Assembly: GCA_964563495.1 (NCBI GenBank)
Contig: CAZLYK010000074.1
Span: forward strand, 1 to 24,925
Direction: 5' to 3'
DNA from: CAZLYK01 sp964563495
Lineage (GTDB): Bacteria; Acidobacteriota; Blastocatellia; RBC074
Length of the DNA: 24,925 bases
The notes beneath the pieces are model-generated. The model made no database searches. It was given only the letters and a program-made list of their open reading frames with translations, and was not told the origin of the DNA. Both the position numbers and the translations under genes were made by a program. Shown here in pieces: positions 22,283 through 24,925 of the stretch. How positions within the stretch are numbered: position 1 is the first letter of the stretch; each line of letters starts with the position of its first letter.

Positions 22283-22453
22283 TTTGTTTGAGCACTATNN
22301 NNNNNNNNNNNNNNNNNNNNNNNNNNNNNNNNNNNNNNNNNNNNNNNNNNNNNNNNNNNNNNNNNNNNNNNNNNNNNNNNNNNNNNNNNNNNNNNNNNCC
22401 ATTCCCCATTCGCCATTCCCCATTCATTCATTTCCCATTTGTTTGAGCACTAT
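22244..22453. other. Scaffold gap flanked by identical 55-bp copies
   Basis: Bases 22244-22298 equal 22399-22453, with exactly 100 Ns (22299-22398) between. As with the first gap, this is best read as two contigs overlapping by one 55-mer. Collapsing it makes the stop of the upstream permease and the start of the fusion gene overlap as ATGA, like the other junction in this operon. That supports a direct join. Confidence 0.92.
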
Positions 22454-23358
22454 GTCTGCGACCAAGGCCGCCAGGATGATCGCGCCCTGAAAGGCCTTCT
22501 CCCAAAATGGGTTGATGCCGGCGAACGTCAGCGCCGTGCCGATCGTGCCGAGCAGCGCCACGCCGATCAGCGTCCCGGTGAGCCTGCCGCGTCCGCCGGT
22601 GATCGCGGTCCCGCCGACGACCACGGCGGCGACTGCTTTCAATTCCAGCCCGAGCCCGGCGTTGCCCGGCACCGAGGAGAAGCGGACGGCATTGAGCAAT
22701 GCCGCCAGCCCGGTCAATGCGCCGATCAGAACGAAGACGTTGAAGACCACGCGTGGGGGTTCGATCCCGGCAAGCCTCGCCGCTTCGGCATTGGAGCCAA
22801 CGGCGTAGATCTCCCGCCCGCGACGCAGGTTTCGCAAGCTCCAGCTAAAGCCGATCAAAACGGCCGGTGCGACAACGATGATCAGCCATTGTCCAATGCC
22901 CTGCCCCAGCCCGAACCATTGAAAGTTCGCGGGGAGGTCCTGCACCCATGCACCTTCCGTCACCCAGCGCAATCCGTCGCGCAACGCCACCAGCATGGCC
23001 AGGGTGACGATGATCGAGGGCAGCCCCAGTCGCCCGATGAGCAGGCCGTTGAATGCGCCCATCGCCGCGCCGACCACCAGCACGCACGGCAGCAGCAGCG
23101 ACACGGGAACGCCGCTCTTCGCCAGCCATCCAACGGCGACGCTGCAGACCGCGAACTGCGACCCGACCGAAATATCGATCTGCCCAACCAGGATGACCAT
23201 CGTCATCCCGACGGCGATGATCAGCACCGGGGCATTGTTGAGCGCCAGGTCGCGCAGATTGGCCGCACTGAAAAAAGACGGCGCGATCACACCGGCCGCC
23301 GCGAGCAGCGCGGCATATGCCAGGGCCGCCGAGATTTCGCGCTTGTAGTGATTGAGCT

Positions 23359-23362
<4 letters not shown>
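22424..23362 (-). CDS. CUT2-family sugar ABC transporter permease
   Basis: The 312-residue integral membrane protein has about eight to ten hydrophobic segments. It shows the family motifs GQIDISVGSQFAV (early loop) and AVVVGGTAITGGRGRLTGTLIG, with the EAARLAGI coupling helix region between. It matches RbsC/RhaP-type permeases in length. The ATG at 23362 overlaps the ATPase stop (ATGA). It probably forms a heterodimeric channel with the permease half of the next gene. The stop at 22424-22426 lies in the right-hand 55-bp copy at the gap. Confidence 0.92.
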
Positions 23363-24903
<1,541 letters not shown>

Positions 24904-24911
24904 GCTGATCA

Positions 24912-24925
24912 AATAGACAGGATTA
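24912..24925. repeat. Edge of another AATAGACAGGAT-family element
   Basis: The last 14 bases, AATAGACAGGATTA, equal the terminal sequence of the other copies. The element continues beyond the window. It begins nine bases upstream of the ABC ATPase start codon, so it probably forms part of that operon's leader or promoter region. Confidence 0.6.

Noticed and set aside
22222..22490. Frames through the second N gap encoding HSPFPIHSFP-like peptides
   Set aside because: They are translations of the palindromic repeat and Ns, antisense to the transporter genes.
24904..24912. TTG 24912 as start of the ABC ATPase
   Set aside because: It starts within the repeat terminus, and ATG 24903 gives the usual N-terminus three residues later.

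Overview
The window looks like a piece of a metagenome-assembled or draft genome from a GC-rich Gram-negative bacterium. Acidobacteriota is most likely (inference). The reasons are the secreted protein built of NxxGxxAF repeats, the mix of a C5-pathway heme operon with CUT2 transporters, and the many palindromic intergenic repeats. No rRNA, tRNA, CRISPR or transposase gene was found. Two 100-N gaps (8792-8891 and 22299-22398) are each flanked by an identical 55-bp sequence. That is the signature of contigs overlapping by one assembly k-mer, so both gaps are probably artefacts.

Layout. Bases 1-290 hold the start of a secreted Q/K/E/R-rich protein (minus strand). It is divergent from a 968-residue exported NxxGxxAF-repeat protein (853-3759, plus). 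Then come a small secreted hypothetical protein (to 4631, plus), a DinB-family protein (4679-5143, minus), an FHA-domain membrane protein (5397-6395, plus) and a polytopic patatin-like phospholipase (6470-8644, minus). From 9036 to 19939 the minus strand carries one ten-gene heme operon, transcribed hemA, hemC-hemD fusion, hemB, hemL, sensor kinase, response regulator, hemE, hemN, hemG, hemH. Most junctions are 4-bp overlaps or gaps of a few bases. From 20110 to 24903 the minus strand carries a CUT2 (rhamnose/AI-2-like) ABC importer: ATPase, permease, and a second permease fused to its substrate-binding protein.

How it works together. The heme operon encodes every step from glutamyl-tRNA to protoheme by the protoporphyrin route, with a two-component system in its middle. 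Gene content and the embedded regulator resemble the hem locus of Leptospira, where HemK/HemR control heme synthesis. Just upstream of hemA is an exact TGACA-N6-TGACA direct repeat, which matches the HemR box as I recall it. I infer a self-contained, autoregulated heme module shared across phyla.

A second theme is a family of intergenic elements ending in AATAGACAGGAT (about six full or partial copies). Some form long perfect hairpins with compensatory changes between copies. Two of them supply the TAG stop codon of the adjacent gene (hemH and the patatin gene). A different palindromic repeat has become the translated N-terminus of the permease-binding-protein fusion.
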